A stretch of DNA of 64,000 nt from an uncultured Thiotrichaceae bacterium (GCA_937925855.1 CALAMO010000010.1:186001-250000), one strand, 5' to 3'; counted from the stretch's first letter, positions 25,423 to 35,049 are shown. A program made the numbers and translations. Notes: generated from the letters alone by a model not told the origin.

Positions 25423-28400
25423 ATGCGCATAATTAAAACAATAAGCGCGCGGAGTGGCCTTGCTTTTATTAACCAACAATCCGGCGTGGGCGTGTTGCGC
25501 GCTGCGCTGTATTGGTTGGTGTTATTAACGATTCTATGGGTGGGCCAGATGGCTGCTGCTTATGCCGCAACGCCACCCAATACGGAATTGTTAAACACAG
25601 TGTATGCGACGTATCAGGTTGGTGCGGGCGCCCCTGTGAATATGCAGGCTTCTGTGCGTACGGTCACGACTGATCGCACGCCAGCGCAGATTGATTTTTA
25701 CACAGTCTTTGAGGGAGGTGAATTAACGCATCTGCCTAACACGGATTACAGCCTAAGTGGATCTGATGCCAACCCTCAATGGCAGCCGGTCACGCATGAC
25801 CTAGCGGCCAGCGTACCGATCAGCCAAACGTCCAGTTTTGCGGCGGGTCAAACGCTACTCATCAGGCTGGAGGACTTTGACCAGAATATTGACAGTGGCG
25901 TTTCCGAAACGATCATCATTACGCTTGTCACGCTCGCGGGTGATCGTGAAGTCTTACGCCTGACAGAAACTGCACCCGATAGCGGTGTGTTTTTGGGCGC
26001 TATTTTGACCAGCGCTAGCGCCTCTTCCAGCGTGCACAACGGCAGCCTGAGTGTCGATAGTGCGGCAGAAATTACGGCTTCCTATCGTGATCAAAATGAT
26101 GTGGCGGACACCGTTGCCGCGGCGGTGGTGATTGATCCGATATCACGAGTATTCGACAGCACGACCGGTGCTCCGATCAGCGGGGCACAGATTAAGCTGG
26201 TGCATGACAAGAGCGGCTTGAACGCAAGAATTTATGACACGGATGGCAGTGATTGGCCTAACCCAGTGGTTTCTGGGCAGGCCCACAGTGCCCGTATCGC
26301 CACGAGAAGCCTCCCGCTCAAGCAGGGTGAGTTTCGTTTTCCCAGAGTGCCCGCAGGTGAGTACCGGTTGGAAGTGATTCCACCGCCGGGCTACCGCTAT
26401 CCCTCCCAGCAAAGTAACGCCCAGTTAGCAGCGTTAGGCATGGCGACGGACAAAGTGGTGATCGGCGCGCGTGGTGAGCGTTTCACCTTGGAGAAGGCGC
26501 TGGATACCGTAAACTTTAATGTGCCCTTAGATCCGTTTACTGGCCGTTTTAGCGTGACTAAAACGGTTGTGCCTGGCGTGGCGGCGGTCGGTGACATCGT
26601 GAAATACGTGATTACCGCAACTAACCGTGATACCCATCACTCGTTGCGCAATGTCGTCTTACACGATAAATTGCCGCCCGGTTTTCGCTATATCGCGCAG
26701 TCCGCACGGTATAGTGATGGCAAGGTTTTTCCGGCAGATCAAATCCAAGTGGAGGGTCGCCAGCTCCACTTTAAGCCGGGCCAGTTGGCAGCTGGAGAAA
26801 GCATTACTCTCAGTTATCTGACCCATGTCGGTGTGGGCAGTCAGGCTAATACCAACGGTGTGGCGGTAAATCAGGTGCAGGGTTTCAGTGATGATGCGGT
26901 GTCTGATATTTCCCGCGCTGAGGTGCGTCTGCTGGATGAGCTCATGACGCATAAAAGCCTGCTCATTGGGCGTGTCTTTAGCGGCAGCTGTGAGGATGTG
27001 GCACAACAGACCGGCATCCGCGATGCGCGACTGTATTTGCAAAATGGACGCAGTGTGGTGACTGATAATAACGGACGTTGGCATATGGCGGGTGTGCCTG
27101 CGGGTACGCATGTTGTGCAGCTAGACAAGGAATCTATGCCTGCAGGCTATCGTTTGGCCCCCTGTCGCATGACAGCGCGGCATGCGGGTAAACCATTTGC
27201 ACAATGGGTGGATGTAATCGGCGGTGATATCCAGCGCATTGATTTTCGCTTACAGCCCGACGGCACGGGAAGTACGGCTAAGCCTGCGGGTAAAGCTGCA
27301 AGCACTGGCACCGCCCAGCCTGATGATCCACTGCTACAGTTTGGCCCTGATTATGTCGCCCGTACGCAGCCTGGCTTTGCTTTCGTCTGGCCGCCAGCAC
27401 GCTACGTTCCGGCGATTTCATCGGTGAAAATTGCGGTCAAACACCCACCAAAGCATAAATTAACCCTGCTGCTTAACGGGGAGAAAGTGAGCCCGCTGAA
27501 TTTTAAAGGCAGCCACACGAACAAAGCTAAAACAGTGACGGTAGCGCGTTGGAGTGGCGTGGACATTAAACAAAAACACAACGTGCTGACCGCGATTATT
27601 CGCGACAAAGCAGGTCGTGAAGTGCAGCGTTTGGAGCGGCAGGTGCACTTTACCGAGCGGAGCGTGCGAGCGAACTTAGTCGAAAGTGAGTCGCGCCTGA
27701 TCGCTGATGGGAAACAGCGCCCGGTCATTACGCTACGCCTGGAAGATGAAGAGGGCTATACGCCGCGCCCGCGCACCCACGGCTATTTCTCATTGGAACA
27801 TGCCCATTGGACGCCGGTGCAATCCGCAGCGGCGGCGACGGAAAACGTTGCACTTAACACCCGGCAGCAGAATGGGCGCTATGAATACACCGTTAGTAAT
27901 GACGGCTTGGTGCGCATCGAGCTGGAACCGACGGCGCGCAGTGGTGAGGTGGCTGTTAATATTGCGCTGAGTAATGGTGAGACCGCGACCGTGCGCGCCT
28001 GGTTGCAGCCCGCGCTGCGTGACTGGATTATGGTGGGTTTTGCTAAAGGAACGCTGGGTTATAAGACCTTAGCCGGTAATCTGCAGACGTTGGCTGATGG
28101 CGGGCAGCAGGAAGGTTATTACCGCAAGGGCCAGTTGAGCTTCTTTGCTAAAGGCCGGGTGCGGGGGGATTACCTGCTGACCATCGCGTATGACAGCGCC
28201 AAGCAAGTCGGCGAGACCGGCGCGCAGCTGCTGGATGGCATCGATCCGAATGAATGGTATACGTTGTACGCCGATCAGCAGTCCGAGCAATATGAAGCCC
28301 CGAGTAGCCATCGGCTGTACCTAAAGTTAGAGAAGGAGCAGTTTTTTGCGCTGTTTGGTGATTTTTATACCGATCTTGATATCACTGAATTAAGCAGCTA

Positions 28401-30441
28401 CGAGCGGGTGCTGTCCGGCTTAAAGTCAGAATACAAAGGCGATAATTGGAACTACAAGGTTTTTGCTAGTCAAACTGGCAATCAGCGGCAGCGCGATCAG
28501 CTGTTACCAGATGGCACCTCGGGGCCGTATGTGCTGAGCTATGAGCCGATTAGAAACAGCGAAAAAGTTGTGATCGAGACGCGCGATCGTGACCACCCGG
28601 AAGTGATTGTGGCCAGCAGAACCTTAACCCGCCACGTTGATTACGAAATTGATTATCTACAGCGCAGCCTGCGTTTTAAGTTTCCGGTGTCATCCGGTGA
28701 CCATGATTTCAATCCGACCTTTATTATTGCCCATTATGAGGTGATCAGCGGGAAAGCGGGCAAGGAGCTAACTGCCGGTGGGCGTTTGGCTTATACCTCG
28801 GACGATGAGCGCTTAACGGCGGGGGTTAGCTATCTGCGTGAAGGGGATGAAAGTCAGCAGTACGGCGTTGATGCGCGTTATCAGGTCGGCGAGCATCTGA
28901 CGTTGCGGGCCGAAATGGCGCAGTCTGGTAAGCAGGAAAAAGCCTTAGCTTGGCTGGCGGAGGCTGATTATGCCACGGATGATTTCAATATTCGGGCCTA
29001 TGGCCGTGAAAAAGAACAGGGATTCGGACTGCAGAAAAACCAGGCGGCACAGAGTATTCATAAGTTGGGGTTAGAGACCCGTTATGCCCTAGCACTGGAC
29101 AGCGTGCTCAGCTTTGATATTAACCGCCAGGTGGTAGCGGGAACGCGCGGGGCTGTCGACACCGAGCGTCTGCAAGCAGATATTCAATGGGAAAAGGAGT
29201 TTGATAGCAGTCAGTTCAGCTTTGGTGTGCGCCATGCCGAAGAAGACAGTGGCGTCGGGCAGCAACAGCAGCGCCATGTTATCGTTGGCGGTCAAACCCG
29301 ATTGTTTGATGATAAAGTCACTTTATCTGCGAAGTTGGAAAAGTCACTGGGGGATGCGGCCAGCCAGAAAGTGCCTGACCGTGCTCGCTTTGGATTGGAA
29401 TACCAACTGAGCGAGGACACGGAGCTGGCACTGGCGCAGGAATGGTCACAGCTAGGCGAGGAACAGGCCTATCGAACTCGCTTTGGTCTTCGCACCAAGC
29501 CTTGGGCTGGTGGACGGATCAATAGCGGGGTGACGCGGGAAGAAACCGTTGGTGACGACATTCAGCAGCGCGACTACGCCAATTTTGGCCTGAGTCAGCA
29601 GTGGCAGGTTAATGAAAACCTGAGCCTGGATGCGAGCGTAGAGCAAGTTAAAACCCTGCATCAGCTTAAAGACTCAGCGGCAGAAGATGAGACACCTACC
29701 GTCGACAACAGTGATTATTCGGTCTTCTCGGTGGGTGCTGGCTGGAATGATCAGGACTGGAGTGCTGCGGGGCGTATAGAGCATTTGGCAGGTGCGGTGA
29801 GTGATAAACAGTTACTGACGCTGGGGGTGGTGCGCGAGCTGAGTGCTGACCATGCGTTGGCGGCCAACGCACGTATTACGGATGTTACTCAGTCCGACGG
29901 GAGTCGCACCCGTAAATCTGAAGTGGGTTTGCATGCGGCTGCTCGTCCGGCGGGGCAGGGCAACTGGCTTAATCGTCTTGATTTTATTGACGAAAGTAAA
30001 CGCAGCCAGGAAGCGGAGACGACCGAGCGCAAGGCGATTTATAATCTGCATTATGTGCGTCCCCTGGGGGAAAAAGCTGAATTTAGTTTCCATTATGGGG
30101 TTAAGCTGGGACTGCTTGAGGATGAGACGGGCCGCTACCGTAGCCTATTGGATACAATGCAGGCGGCGGTGCGGCTTGATGTGACAGAGCAATGGGATGC
30201 GGGTTTACAAGGCGGCTACTTACATAACTGGGAAAGTAATACCTGGAACTACTTCGCTGGCGTGGCCGTTGGTTTTAGTCCCTCGACTAATACGCGGGTG
30301 GAAGCGGGCTACAACCTTTCTGGCTTTGAAGATGAAGACTTTAATAATACCCATCATACCCATCAGGGGCCTTACATAAATTTTAATTATAAGTTAGATC
30401 AAGATTTGATGGATGAGGTCAAAGCCTGGAGCGAGCGTTAA
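25423..30441 (+). CDS. Giant DUF11/SdrD-like protein with predicted C-terminal outer-membrane barrel
   Basis: This 1672-residue protein has a long signal peptide (cleavage near MAAAYA, residue 48) and the cluster's N-terminal motif NTELLNTVYATYQVG. Then come a beta domain with LTETAPDSGVFLGAI, a carboxypeptidase-regulatory-like domain (about 240-330, PPGYRYPS), a DUF11 domain (about 375-490, FSVTKTVVPGVAAVGDIVKY) and an SdrD-like domain (about 511-585, GRWHMAGVPAGTHVVQL). From about residue 865 the sequence alternates polar and hydrophobic residues with many aromatic-ended strands (RLYLKLEKEQFFALFGDFYT, LAYTSDDERLTAGVSYLREG), which suggests a large outer-membrane barrel. It does not end in an aromatic residue. 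It is probably the anchor or exporter of the cluster; this is inference. Confidence 0.75.
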   Translation: MRIIKTISARSGLAFINQQSGVGVLRAALYWLVLLTILWVGQMAAAYAATPPNTELLNTVYATYQVGAGAPVNMQASVRTVTTDRTPAQIDFYTVFEGGELTHLPNTDYSLSGSDANPQWQPVTHDLAASVPISQTSSFAAGQTLLIRLEDFDQNIDSGVSETIIITLVTLAGDREVLRLTETAPDSGVFLGAILTSASASSSVHNGSLSVDSAAEITASYRDQNDVADTVAAAVVIDPISRVFDSTTGAPISGAQIKLVHDKSGLNARIYDTDGSDWPNPVVSGQAHSARIATRSLPLKQGEFRFPRVPAGEYRLEVIPPPGYRYPSQQSNAQLAALGMATDKVVIGARGERFTLEKALDTVNFNVPLDPFTGRFSVTKTVVPGVAAVGDIVKYVITATNRDTHHSLRNVVLHDKLPPGFRYIAQSARYSDGKVFPADQIQVEGRQLHFKPGQLAAGESITLSYLTHVGVGSQANTNGVAVNQVQGFSDDAVSDISRAEVRLLDELMTHKSLLIGRVFSGSCEDVAQQTGIRDARLYLQNGRSVVTDNNGRWHMAGVPAGTHVVQLDKESMPAGYRLAPCRMTARHAGKPFAQWVDVIGGDIQRIDFRLQPDGTGSTAKPAGKAASTGTAQPDDPLLQFGPDYVARTQPGFAFVWPPARYVPAISSVKIAVKHPPKHKLTLLLNGEKVSPLNFKGSHTNKAKTVTVARWSGVDIKQKHNVLTAIIRDKAGREVQRLERQVHFTERSVRANLVESESRLIADGKQRPVITLRLEDEEGYTPRPRTHGYFSLEHAHWTPVQSAAAATENVALNTRQQNGRYEYTVSNDGLVRIELEPTARSGEVAVNIALSNGETATVRAWLQPALRDWIMVGFAKGTLGYKTLAGNLQTLADGGQQEGYYRKGQLSFFAKGRVRGDYLLTIAYDSAKQVGETGAQLLDGIDPNEWYTLYADQQSEQYEAPSSHRLYLKLEKEQFFALFGDFYTDLDITELSSYERVLSGLKSEYKGDNWNYKVFASQTGNQRQRDQLLPDGTSGPYVLSYEPIRNSEKVVIETRDRDHPEVIVASRTLTRHVDYEIDYLQRSLRFKFPVSSGDHDFNPTFIIAHYEVISGKAGKELTAGGRLAYTSDDERLTAGVSYLREGDESQQYGVDARYQVGEHLTLRAEMAQSGKQEKALAWLAEADYATDDFNIRAYGREKEQGFGLQKNQAAQSIHKLGLETRYALALDSVLSFDINRQVVAGTRGAVDTERLQADIQWEKEFDSSQFSFGVRHAEEDSGVGQQQQRHVIVGGQTRLFDDKVTLSAKLEKSLGDAASQKVPDRARFGLEYQLSEDTELALAQEWSQLGEEQAYRTRFGLRTKPWAGGRINSGVTREETVGDDIQQRDYANFGLSQQWQVNENLSLDASVEQVKTLHQLKDSAAEDETPTVDNSDYSVFSVGAGWNDQDWSAAGRIEHLAGAVSDKQLLTLGVVRELSADHALAANARITDVTQSDGSRTRKSEVGLHAAARPAGQGNWLNRLDFIDESKRSQEAETTERKAIYNLHYVRPLGEKAEFSFHYGVKLGLLEDETGRYRSLLDTMQAAVRLDVTEQWDAGLQGGYLHNWESNTWNYFAGVAVGFSPSTNTRVEAGYNLSGFEDEDFNNTHHTHQGPYINFNYKLDQDLMDEVKAWSER

Positions 30442-31899
30442 ATGATGCGGTCTGCTATTGCCGTATTGGGATTGGTGGCTATCACGTTGTCAGCCAATGC
30501 TTATGGCTGGAAGCTGGAAGCCGCCAACTTTAATACGTTTAATACCTTTAATTCGCCTAATTTCCAAACCGTTAATTTGCAACAGGTTTATGACAGCGTA
30601 CCGGTTGTTGTTGTGCTGGCGACTCAAGAGGGTCCTGATGCCGGTGGGATGCGCGTGCGCAATGTGACCACCACCAGCTTTGAAAACAGCCCGGTTGAGG
30701 TGTCTTCGCAAGATGGCCCGCATATTGACATGGATTCGGCTTATATTGCGGTTGAACCCGGCTTACACGCCTTGCCTAATGGTGATGTGGTAATTGCGGG
30801 TTTTATTGATACCCTGCGGGTGCAACATGGCAGCGGTGTTGCCGGGGCTACGTCCTGGGAAACCATCAATTTTGGTTATGATTTTGGTGTGGCCCCGGTC
30901 ATTCTCGCTGAGATTCAAACCATGAATAATGAGCAGGGCGAAGGGGGTACGCTGCCACCCTCGCGTTCTTCCGTGCCCTGGCTGAGTGTGGCGGTTGATA
31001 ATATCAGCAGCAGCCAGTTTAATATTGCCTTAGAGCGCTCACAGGAAGCACTTGGCAGCGTGACGCAGAGCGAACGCATCGGCTATATCGCTATCTTTCA
31101 GGGAGCTAATGGCACGTTCACCGATAATAATGGCAGCACCATTCAATATTTAGCTGAAACCAGTAATACTAACATTCGCGGCTGGGATCAGGCCCCAGTG
31201 ACTCATACCTTCAGCACCGTATTCAGCAGTCCACCCGTGAGTGTGGCGACCAAAAATACCCGGAATAACCCCGATGGTGGCTGGCTAAGGCGTAATGGCA
31301 ACACCACGGCGACCAATATTCGTTTTGAGGTGGATGAGGATAAATACGCCGACAATGAACGTAGTCTCAGCGTCGCCGAACAGGAAGCTGCGGGCATTGT
31401 TAGCTTTTCACAGAATTTTAGCGCTGAGTTTGCTTCCGGCTTTAGCATTGAAAAAGCCTCGCGTGTGGTGTCTGATCCAGTGAATGGCACGAATAATCCG
31501 AAAGCAATTCCAGGGGCGGTGATTGAATACGCAGTGACCATCACCAATACTGGGCATGATTTTTCAGATAGCGCTAACTTCAGAGTGACTGACCCGCTGC
31601 CGGTGAATACGCATTTACGGGTGACGGATATTGCCGGGCCCATGAGTGGGCCGGTTGGCTTTACCGATGGCGTGCCGTCTGGCAGCGGTACGACTTGGGC
31701 GTTCGCTGGTTTGGCTGATCCGGTGGATAGCGTGGCTTTTTCGACAGATGGGAGTGATTACAGCTATGCCCCCACTGCCGATGGGCAGGGCGTTGATACG
31801 GCAGTTACGCATTTATTATTGATGCCACAGGGCGCGTTTCGGGCCAATCCTGCACAGCCGCCAACGGCGACGTATACTTATCAGGTGGTGATTGAGTAG
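30442..31899 (+). CDS. Secreted protein with tandem lectin-like repeats and a DUF11 domain
   Basis: This 485-residue exported protein starts immediately after the stop of the barrel gene (TAA-ATG), which implies coupled translation. The signal peptide ends near SANA (residue 20). Two or three copies of a roughly 100-residue module follow, with VPVVVVLATQEG, RVRNVTTTSFENSPVEVSSQ, APVILAEIQTMNN and NISSSQFNIALERSQ, a pattern like bacterial H-type-lectin-like domains that sit in adhesins and polysaccharide-active proteins. A DUF11 domain starts near residue 337 (KAIPGAVIEYAVTITNTG). It may provide carbohydrate binding for the surface structure; this is inferred from the fold pattern alone. Confidence 0.72.
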   Translation: MMRSAIAVLGLVAITLSANAYGWKLEAANFNTFNTFNSPNFQTVNLQQVYDSVPVVVVLATQEGPDAGGMRVRNVTTTSFENSPVEVSSQDGPHIDMDSAYIAVEPGLHALPNGDVVIAGFIDTLRVQHGSGVAGATSWETINFGYDFGVAPVILAEIQTMNNEQGEGGTLPPSRSSVPWLSVAVDNISSSQFNIALERSQEALGSVTQSERIGYIAIFQGANGTFTDNNGSTIQYLAETSNTNIRGWDQAPVTHTFSTVFSSPPVSVATKNTRNNPDGGWLRRNGNTTATNIRFEVDEDKYADNERSLSVAEQEAAGIVSFSQNFSAEFASGFSIEKASRVVSDPVNGTNNPKAIPGAVIEYAVTITNTGHDFSDSANFRVTDPLPVNTHLRVTDIAGPMSGPVGFTDGVPSGSGTTWAFAGLADPVDSVAFSTDGSDYSYAPTADGQGVDTAVTHLLLMPQGAFRANPAQPPTATYTYQVVIE

Positions 31900-31939
31900 T
31901 GGGCCCGTATCGGGGTATGCGGGGCATCCTACAGCTGCG

Positions 31940-33370
31940 CTACAAATAATCCGACGCAAAATCCGCCAATCTGGAGCGCTCACCGCGCTGTAGCGTCACA
32001 TGGCCGCTGTGCTGCCAGTGCTTGAAGCGATCAACCACATAGGTCAAACCCGACGAGGTCTCGGTGATATAAGGCGTATCAATTTGCGCAATATTCCCCA
32101 GGCAAACCACTTTAGTGCCCGGCCCGGCGCGTGTAATCAGCGTTTTCATCTGCTTGGGCGTTAGGTTTTGGGCTTCATCAATGATGATGTAGCGATTGAG
32201 GAAGGTGCGGCCCCGCATAAAGTTCAGCGATTTGATTTTAATCCGACTCATGAGAAATTCATCGGTGGCATTACGACCCCATTGACTGCTGTCGCTGGGT
32301 TGGGTTAGCACCTCCAGATTGTCCAGTAGTGCGCCCATCCAGGGTGCCATTTTTTCTTCTTCGGTTCCGGGCAAAAACCCAATATCTTCACCTACTGGTA
32401 CTGTGACCCGAGTCATAATAATTTCTTTATATAAATTATCATCTAAGGTTTGTGCCAGCCCAGCTGCGAGGGTTAACAGCGTTTTGCCGGTGCCCGCCGC
32501 GCCCATAAGGGTGACGAGGTCAATTTCGGGATCGGTTAGTAGGTTAAGCGCAAAATTTTGTTCGCGATTACGTGCGGTAATGCCCCAGATGGCATGCCGC
32601 TGTTCGGTGAAGTCACGGATAGTTTCGATGACGGCATGATCATCATTTTGGGCGCGTACTATCGATTGCAGGCCATGTTCATCGTCTTCGAACAAAAACA
32701 GGCCGGGCTGCCACTCGCGGGTCAGCGGGCCATGGACGCGGTAGAAAGTGTGGCCTGCTTCCTGCCAGGATTCTACCCCTTTACCGTGCTCATCCCAAAA
32801 GTCTTCGGGTAGTTCATAAAAGCCAGCGGGTAAGAGGTCGGCATCATCCAGTACTTGGTCGTTGAAATAATCTTCCGCTTTCAGGCCAATAATATTTGCC
32901 TTAATCCGCAGGTTAATGTCTTTGGAAACCAGGATAATATTACGGTCGGGGTGTTTTTCTTGCAGGTACAGGCCAACGCCTAGAATGGTATTATCCGGTG
33001 AGTCGCCCGGCAGATTAGGCGGCAACTTATGGGTAAGGGTTTCGGTCTGGAAGTACAGTCTGCCTTGTGCGCTTTCGCGCTGGCTGCTGATGGGATTGAC
33101 GGCGAGCGCTACGCCGTCTGATAATGATGGGTTAGCTTCTGCCTGGATCAGATCGTTTAGGAATCGACTGACCTGGCGTACATTGCGCGCCACTTCTGAC
33201 ACGCCCTTTTTCCCCTTGTCTAGTTCTTCCAGCACCACCATCGGCAAGAAGACAGCGTGCTCTTGAAAGCGGAAGAGAGCAGTGGGGTCGTGCATCAACA
33301 CGTTGGTGTCGAGCACGAAAATTCTTTGGCTATTGGGCGCTAGCGGGTCATCCGGTGTTGTTTTTGTCAT
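31940..33370 (-). CDS. PIN-PhoH family ATPase
   Basis: This 476-residue protein joins an N-terminal PIN-type RNase domain (FVLDTNVLMHDPTAL, about residues 18-32, and the acidic cluster near ILVSKDINLR) to a C-terminal PhoH ATPase domain with Walker A GAAGTGKT and Walker B-like IIDEAQNLTPKQMKTL. PIN-PhoH proteins act as RNA helicase-nucleases and some take part in stress responses. It converges on the DUF11 cluster with a 40-bp gap. The downstream end of the peroxiredoxin gene lies 43 bp upstream, so the two may be cotranscribed. Confidence 0.93.
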   Translation of the reverse strand: MTKTTPDDPLAPNSQRIFVLDTNVLMHDPTALFRFQEHAVFLPMVVLEELDKGKKGVSEVARNVRQVSRFLNDLIQAEANPSLSDGVALAVNPISSQRESAQGRLYFQTETLTHKLPPNLPGDSPDNTILGVGLYLQEKHPDRNIILVSKDINLRIKANIIGLKAEDYFNDQVLDDADLLPAGFYELPEDFWDEHGKGVESWQEAGHTFYRVHGPLTREWQPGLFLFEDDEHGLQSIVRAQNDDHAVIETIRDFTEQRHAIWGITARNREQNFALNLLTDPEIDLVTLMGAAGTGKTLLTLAAGLAQTLDDNLYKEIIMTRVTVPVGEDIGFLPGTEEEKMAPWMGALLDNLEVLTQPSDSSQWGRNATDEFLMSRIKIKSLNFMRGRTFLNRYIIIDEAQNLTPKQMKTLITRAGPGTKVVCLGNIAQIDTPYITETSSGLTYVVDRFKHWQHSGHVTLQRGERSRLADFASDYL

Positions 33371-33413
33371 AGGTTCAATTTACGGTGGAGTGAAATTTTT
33401 TGGCGCTTTTTTG

Positions 33414-33893
33414 CTAGAGTGCGCGCACTGCATCCAAGACGGTAGCGACATGTTCTTTGACCCGGACTTTACGCCATTCCTGCCGTAGTAGGCCGTTCTT
33501 ATCGATCAAAAAGGTGCTGCGCTCAATGCCCCTGACCTGTTTACCGTACATATTCTTCATTTTAATCACATCGAACAGCTGACACAGCGCTTCGTCTTTA
33601 TCAGAAATGAGTTCAAAGGGAAAAGACTGTTTGCTGCGGAAATTTTCGTGCACTTTTAAGCTATCGCGCGAGATACCGAAAATGTCAGTGTCCAGCGCTT
33701 GAAACTCAGCGTAGTGGTCGCGAAAATCCTGACCCTCTGTGGTGCAACCTGGCGTGTTGTCTTTGGGGTAAAAATACAGCACTAGGTGACGTTGTCCCCT
33801 GAAGGCAGACAGATCGAAGGTTTTTTCTGAGGTCATGGCGGCGCTGAAATCAGTTACGCTTTGACCTACCGTTGGCAGCGTCATGGCAGGCAT
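33414..33893 (-). CDS. bcp: Bcp/PrxQ-type thioredoxin-dependent peroxiredoxin
   Basis: The 159-residue protein reduces hydroperoxides through a peroxidatic cysteine. That residue is C50 in YPKDNTPGCTTEGQDFRDHY. In many Bcp proteins a resolving cysteine sits five residues later; here that place is Q55. The only other cysteine is C104 (DEALCQLF). The enzyme therefore probably works as a 1-Cys type or uses C104 or a partner thiol. The rest of the family pattern, including FYPKD and the late STFLIDKNG, is normal. It is upstream of the PhoH gene in the same direction. Confidence 0.9.
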   Translation of the reverse strand: MPAMTLPTVGQSVTDFSAAMTSEKTFDLSAFRGQRHLVLYFYPKDNTPGCTTEGQDFRDHYAEFQALDTDIFGISRDSLKVHENFRSKQSFPFELISDKDEALCQLFDVIKMKNMYGKQVRGIERSTFLIDKNGLLRQEWRKVRVKEHVATVLDAVRAL

Positions 33894-33975
33894 TCCTTAT
33901 GGGTGCGCATTATTCAAGATTAACAAGGTATAAACAGTATACGCTAACTTGTTGTGAATGCCTGAATGCCAGCGC

Positions 33976-34006
33976 TAAAAAAAGGAAAACCCGCAGCGAG
34001 TGTGGG
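33976..34006 (-). terminator. Candidate terminator after the DUF4360 gene
   Basis: Read leftward, CCCACA and TGCGGG form a six-base stem with one mismatch and a five-base loop, followed by TTTTCCTTTTTTT (33977-33989). It lies about 110 bp beyond the DUF4360 stop and before the peroxiredoxin start. The T-run is good but the stem is weak. Confidence 0.35.
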
Positions 34007-34114
34007 CCTTATGGAGCGATATGCCTTATTAGGAGTGTGCTGTAAACGTCCTTGTCCACAGCACGGGGTGTAACCTTCAAAGGTATAGCATTTAAATGTG
34101 TGGCCTCTGCCCTG

Positions 34115-34696
34115 TTAGTGACAGCGTCTCCACTTCAGGTGGAATTTAACCTTGTTTTGTAAATCCAGCGTATCGACTGCTGCATAGCTATTGTGACTGC
34201 GGGCACGCAGGTTGCTGTTAATGCGCAGGTTGACGCTGCGACCACATTGTCCCCAAGTCAGCGTGCGGTGCAGCATATTATCGGTTTTCAGGAAATCAGT
34301 GCCCTGATTTGAACGAATATTGCTGGTAATCCAAGGTGCACGCGGTTGTCCGGCAAAGAAGTATTTACGCTTCAGCTGTACGCTGCCTTCTGCATAGCCC
34401 TGCCAGTCGGCGGTCATCACTGATACCTGATAGCCCTGGGGGACGTGCACGGGTACCGCAAAGTTACAGGAGGCGCGGCGGACACCACTGACGGAGTTTG
34501 CACCGGCATCGTAGGAATCAAATAGAATGCTTAGGGTGCTGGTGTTAGCGCCGGTGACGGCGATTGAACCTGCTGGGCAGCCGGTGCCTGCAAAGTTGAT
34601 TGGGCTTTTAAAAAACACGGCTGATGCGCTAGCCGTAGACATTATCGACAGGCTGAATAATGCAGTAGCTGCGATTGCTGATAAAATTTTCATCAT
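34115..34696 (-). CDS. Secreted DUF4360 domain protein
   Basis: This 193-residue protein has a signal peptide (cleavage near SASA, residue 26) and a mature domain with GTGCPAGSIAV, LSILFDSYDAG and a conserved RASCNFAVPVHVPQGY, then YAEGSVQLKRKYFFAGQ. This order of cysteines and aromatic residues fits DUF4360, a family of small secreted proteins found in bacteria and fungi and of unknown function. Four cysteines may form two disulphides in the periplasm or outside the cell. It is divergent from the two-component system gene, separated by 353 bp, and could be one of its targets. Confidence 0.75.
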   Translation of the reverse strand: MMKILSAIAATALFSLSIMSTASASAVFFKSPINFAGTGCPAGSIAVTGANTSTLSILFDSYDAGANSVSGVRRASCNFAVPVHVPQGYQVSVMTADWQGYAEGSVQLKRKYFFAGQPRAPWITSNIRSNQGTDFLKTDNMLHRTLTWGQCGRSVNLRINSNLRARSHNSYAAVDTLDLQNKVKFHLKWRRCH

Positions 34697-35049
34697 GTTT
34701 TCCTCAGTTTAAAAATTTCAGTGCTGGCGTGTAAGTTGTTACCGCTGTGGCTTACACCCTGTTATTGCGTGTTACATGTTCTGGCTGATTGTTACTTGGG
34801 TTAATCAGCATGAGGTGCATGATGAAGATTTGGGGTTTGCCTGTGTATCCCTTGTATTGGTGTAAACTAGTGATAAGTCTGCTCCCTTAAATGAGTGACC
34901 CATACGGCGGGTGGCGAAACTCCCCTTTTTGAGGGAGGTGATTATCATCCTGTCTCAGGTATAACAACGGATGTGTTAGCGTGCGCGCTATTGACCCCGC
35001 GCGAACTGTTATGCGCGCCTGCTCCAGCTTCTAAATCGGAATAACAACC
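34697..35049. other. Divergent intergenic region upstream of the two-component system
   Basis: The 353 bp between the DUF4360 gene and the response regulator gene contain no gene that I can support. There is a hairpin-like segment CTCCCC with a T-rich loop and GAGGGAG near 34920-34940. I compared the area by eye with c-di-GMP and glycine riboswitch cores and found no convincing match. Promoters for both directions are expected here. Confidence 0.5.

Noticed and set aside
34697-35049. Riboswitch in the two-component system leader
   Set aside because: A GC hairpin with a T-rich loop exists, but neither c-di-GMP nor glycine aptamer cores could be matched.
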